This document shows positions 5,682 to 7,856 of a stretch of 7,856 bases of DNA, piece by piece. Position 1 is the first letter of the stretch. The number at the start of each line of letters is the position of its first letter. Under the pieces are notes generated by a model. The model did not search any database. It was not told the origin of the DNA and saw only the letters and a list, made by a program, of their open reading frames with translations. The position numbers were made by a program, and so were the translations under genes. This DNA comes from Deltaproteobacteria bacterium (GTDB lineage: Bacteria > Desulfobacterota > Desulfobacteria > Desulfobacterales > SURF-7): positions 1 to 7,856 of the forward strand of contig JAFDJC010000148.1 of NCBI GenBank assembly GCA_019307665.1, in the 5' to 3' direction.

Positions 5682-5999
5682 ATGAAAAAAACCAGAAGCA
5701 AATCTCACGGCAGAAAAATTACTGTCTATAAATCATGGAAGGAACTGCCTTGTGTCCCTGTTTCCATGCCGTCAAAGGGAAGTATCGGAGAGACCGGAGA
5801 CTGGCGGACATTCAGGCCGGAGATCGATGAAAAAAAATGCAATAAGTGCGGTATCTGTTATGTATACTGCCCGGACGGTGTTGTTATATTCAAGGAAGGC
5901 GCGGTTCCTACAATCGATTATACATATTGCAAGGGTTGCGGAATCTGTATGGTCAAATGCCCTAAAAAGGCGATTGAAATGATCAGGGAACGCCAATAG
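5682..5999 (+). CDS. porD: 2-oxoacid:ferredoxin oxidoreductase, delta subunit (2x[4Fe-4S] ferredoxin)
   Basis: A 105-residue small iron-sulfur subunit carrying two classical [4Fe-4S] motifs: CNKCGICYVYCP with Cys53, 56, 59 and 63, and CKGCGICMVKCP with Cys83, 86, 89 and 93. The stretch before them, GETGDWRTFRPEID, is the usual N-terminal signature of PorD-type subunits and separates this from a free ferredoxin. The N-terminus is strongly basic. It relays electrons from the thiamine diphosphate site and proximal cluster in the beta subunit to external ferredoxin. The ATG lies 14 bases after the gamma stop, with AAGGA somewhat far (11 bases) upstream; 28 bases separate it from the alpha gene. 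Confidence 0.93.
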   Translation: MKKTRSKSHGRKITVYKSWKELPCVPVSMPSKGSIGETGDWRTFRPEIDEKKCNKCGICYVYCPDGVVIFKEGAVPTIDYTYCKGCGICMVKCPKKAIEMIRERQ

Positions 6000-6027
6000 G
6001 TTAATCTCGAAGCAGGACAGGTTTAAA

Positions 6028-7284
6028 ATGAGCAAAAAGAAAAAAACAGAAAAAGATAAAGAGCAGACGATTATCATGTCCGGTAACTATGCTTCTGCAT
6101 GGGGCGCCAAGTGTTCCCGTGTTCAGGTAATTAGCGCATATCCGATTACACCCCAGACAACTGTAGTGGAAAAATTGTCTGAATTTGTCGATCATAAGGA
6201 GCTGGACGCCAACTACATCAGGGTGGAATCAGAGCATTCTGTTATGGCATCCCTGGTTGGAAGTTCCATGACCGGCGCAAGATCTTTTTCAGCCACTTCA
6301 GGTCAGGGGCTGCTTTACATGGCCGAAATGGTTCACTGGGTCTCATCATCAAGACTGCCGGTGGTTACAACGATCGCCAGCAGAGGTATTGCACCGCCCT
6401 GGAATATCTGGGCCGAATATACGGATATTCTTTCTATAAGGGACTGCGGGTGGATCATCCAGTTTGCTGCAACACACCAGGAGATCTTCGATTCAGTGTT
6501 GATGAGCTATAAAATCGCTGAAAATGAAGGCGTAATGCTGCCTTATTTTATCGTATACGGCGGGTTTTCTCAAAGTCACACCAGCAAGCCGGTGCGTATC
6601 CCGAGGCAGTCTGACATTGACCGTTTTTTACCGCCGCCGCCTGAAAAAGGATGGTCTCATCTCAACCTCGATCCCGACAACCCAATTACTCATGGCAATT
6701 TACTGATGCCGACCCAGGAATATCTCGATTTTCGATTCCTAATCCATGATTCAATGATGAAATCAAAAAAAACAATACACAAGACCATCAAAGAATTTAA
6801 AAAGGCGTTCGGCAGAAATTACAACGGACTGGTTGAACAGTACAAGTGTAAGGATGCGGACATCGTCATGATCGCTTACGGTGCACTGGCAGAGCAAAGC
6901 AAACTTGCTGTAGACGAACTGCGCGCCAAGGGCAAAAAAGTAGGCCTTTTCAAGTTGCGATATATCAGACCATTTCCCGACAAAGAACTGCTGGATTTGT
7001 TTGACTCGGGTGTAAAGGTTATCGGCATTGCCGATCAGGCGACCGCTTTTGGCAATCCCACCGGCGGACCGGTTTCTACTGAAGTTATGTCTCTTTTAGG
7101 CCAGGCGAAAAGAAAGATAAAAGTTCTTCCGATCATATGGGGCCTGGGCGGCCGTGATGTTACCGTGGAGGAACAGATCAATATTTTCAAACAGCTTATC
7201 CGGATTAAAAATAAAAACGAATATCCAACAGATGATTCCTTTCAGCACGGAACAGTCTGGCTGGGTTTAAAGACGGGAGCATAG
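6028..7284 (+). CDS. porA: 2-oxoacid:ferredoxin oxidoreductase, alpha subunit
   Basis: A 418-residue alpha subunit, which with beta forms the thiamine diphosphate active site. It shows SGNYASAWGAK, the family hallmark YPITPQT (38-44), the ESEHSVMASLVGSSMTGAR segment with the likely cofactor-activating Glu69, and TSGQGLLYMAEM. The C-terminal transketolase-like domain has ADIVMIAYGALAEQ and KLRYIRPFPDKEL. An AGGACAGG ribosome binding site precedes the ATG by about seven bases. The first ~14 residues (MSKKKKTEKDKEQ) form a Lys-rich extension ahead of the usual start; a later ATG at codon 17 would give the common N-terminus but lacks a clear site. The length is slightly above the usual 380-410 because of this extension and a charged linker near residues 240-275. 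It is cytosolic and co-transcribed with its partners; substrate is unresolved. Confidence 0.93.
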   Translation: MSKKKKTEKDKEQTIIMSGNYASAWGAKCSRVQVISAYPITPQTTVVEKLSEFVDHKELDANYIRVESEHSVMASLVGSSMTGARSFSATSGQGLLYMAEMVHWVSSSRLPVVTTIASRGIAPPWNIWAEYTDILSIRDCGWIIQFAATHQEIFDSVLMSYKIAENEGVMLPYFIVYGGFSQSHTSKPVRIPRQSDIDRFLPPPPEKGWSHLNLDPDNPITHGNLLMPTQEYLDFRFLIHDSMMKSKKTIHKTIKEFKKAFGRNYNGLVEQYKCKDADIVMIAYGALAEQSKLAVDELRAKGKKVGLFKLRYIRPFPDKELLDLFDSGVKVIGIADQATAFGNPTGGPVSTEVMSLLGQAKRKIKVLPIIWGLGGRDVTVEEQINIFKQLIRIKNKNEYPTDDSFQHGTVWLGLKTGA

Positions 7285-7288
7285 ACGT

Positions 7289-7856
7289 ATGGTTACAGTC
7301 AAGGAACTGATTCAAACAGAAAGCACTAAACCTGAACTGTTTAATTCAGGCAGTTCAGCCTGTGCCGGATGTGCCTCGATATTGGCATTGAGGTGGGCTC
7401 TGAAAGCACTTGGACCTAAGACAGTTGTTGTATCGCCCGCATCATGTGCAAATGTTTATATCGGCATATGGCCGAAAGCATCATCTGAAGTACCGTATAT
7501 TAACATGGCATTTGCAGCCGGTGCTTCTGCTGCTGCAGGTGTTGTCGCCGGATACGAAGCCCTTGGGAAAAAAGACATTAATGTGCTGACATGGGCAGGA
7601 GACGGCGGCACCGTTGATATCGGCATCCAGGCGCTCAGCGGAGCCATAGAGCGCGGCACTAATTTTATTTATACGTGCTATGACAATGAAGGCTATATGA
7701 ATACCGGCACCCAACGAAGTTCTTCTACGCTAAAGCATACAAAAACAACCACTACGCCTTTGGGAAAAAGCATGCATAAAAAAGATATAGCCCAGATTAT
7801 TGCGGCCCACGATATACCTTATGTAGCGACCTGTGTCGCAACTGATCCACAGGATG
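7289..7856 (+). CDS. porB: 2-oxoacid:ferredoxin oxidoreductase, beta subunit, 3'-truncated by window edge
   Basis: The frame runs from an ATG four bases after the alpha stop to the right edge: 189 codons of a protein usually near 290-330 residues. GGGAG ten bases upstream serves as ribosome binding site inside the alpha gene end. Beta carries thiamine diphosphate and a proximal [4Fe-4S] cluster. Visible ligands are Cys25 and Cys28 (CAGC) and probably Cys53; the fourth cysteine should lie beyond the edge. The thiamine diphosphate motif starts at GDGG (104-107) with VDIGIQALSGAIERG and ends at YDNEGYMNTG (131-140) with Asn133. The active-site loop reads QRSSSTLKHTKTTTTPLG, where many PorB proteins have a TPxGA-type sequence, so substrate or partner specificity may differ. 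The tight spacing suggests translational coupling with alpha. Confidence 0.93.
   Translation, partial: MVTVKELIQTESTKPELFNSGSSACAGCASILALRWALKALGPKTVVVSPASCANVYIGIWPKASSEVPYINMAFAAGASAAAGVVAGYEALGKKDINVLTWAGDGGTVDIGIQALSGAIERGTNFIYTCYDNEGYMNTGTQRSSSTLKHTKTTTTPLGKSMHKKDIAQIIAAHDIPYVATCVATDPQD

Overview
The window looks like part of the chromosome of a strictly anaerobic bacterium, most likely a sulfate-reducing or syntrophic member of Desulfobacterota (Deltaproteobacteria). That placement is inferred from a four-subunit 2-oxoacid:ferredoxin oxidoreductase, an acyl-CoA dehydrogenase beside an XRE-cupin regulator, a receiver-histidine-kinase gene fragment of a kind common in that group, and moderate GC content. 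There is no rRNA, tRNA, CRISPR array or intact insertion sequence.

Left block (1-2527, minus strand). Three genes read leftwards as a probable operon: a ~140-residue protein of unknown function, a ribonuclease-Z-like metallo-beta-lactamase-fold hydrolase whose start codon overlaps the previous stop by one base, and a penicillin-acylase-family (Ntn hydrolase) lipoprotein that runs off the left edge.

Divergent spacer and middle block (2528-4490). A 214-base spacer holds a 16-bp perfect palindrome, a candidate operator. To its right an XRE-cupin regulator is followed after 42 bases by a complete short-chain-type acyl-CoA dehydrogenase on the same strand. A GC-rich motif, TCCGG-NTTG-TCCGG, sits just ahead of the start codons of both genes.

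Broken gene and spacer (4487-5082). A minus-strand remnant of a receiver-plus-histidine-kinase-dimerisation gene converges on the acyl-CoA dehydrogenase and overlaps its stop. Its 5' end is broken exactly at a 34-bp perfect palindrome. The spacer to its right holds a third copy of the TTGTCCGG motif, here as an 8-bp-arm inverted repeat.

Right block (5083-7856, plus strand). Four tightly packed genes encode the gamma, delta (2x[4Fe-4S] ferredoxin), alpha and beta subunits of a pyruvate/2-oxoacid:ferredoxin oxidoreductase; beta is cut by the right edge. The complex would decarboxylate a 2-oxoacid oxidatively to an acyl-CoA and pass electrons to ferredoxin. With the neighbouring acyl-CoA dehydrogenase this suggests a local set for acyl-CoA metabolism, but the substrates cannot be read from sequence. 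I see no clear sign of an entirely new system. The most unusual items are the 34-bp palindrome, the repeated TTGTCCGG motif, the RNase-Z-like hydrolase lacking the HEAT-motif histidine, and the coupled unknown protein.
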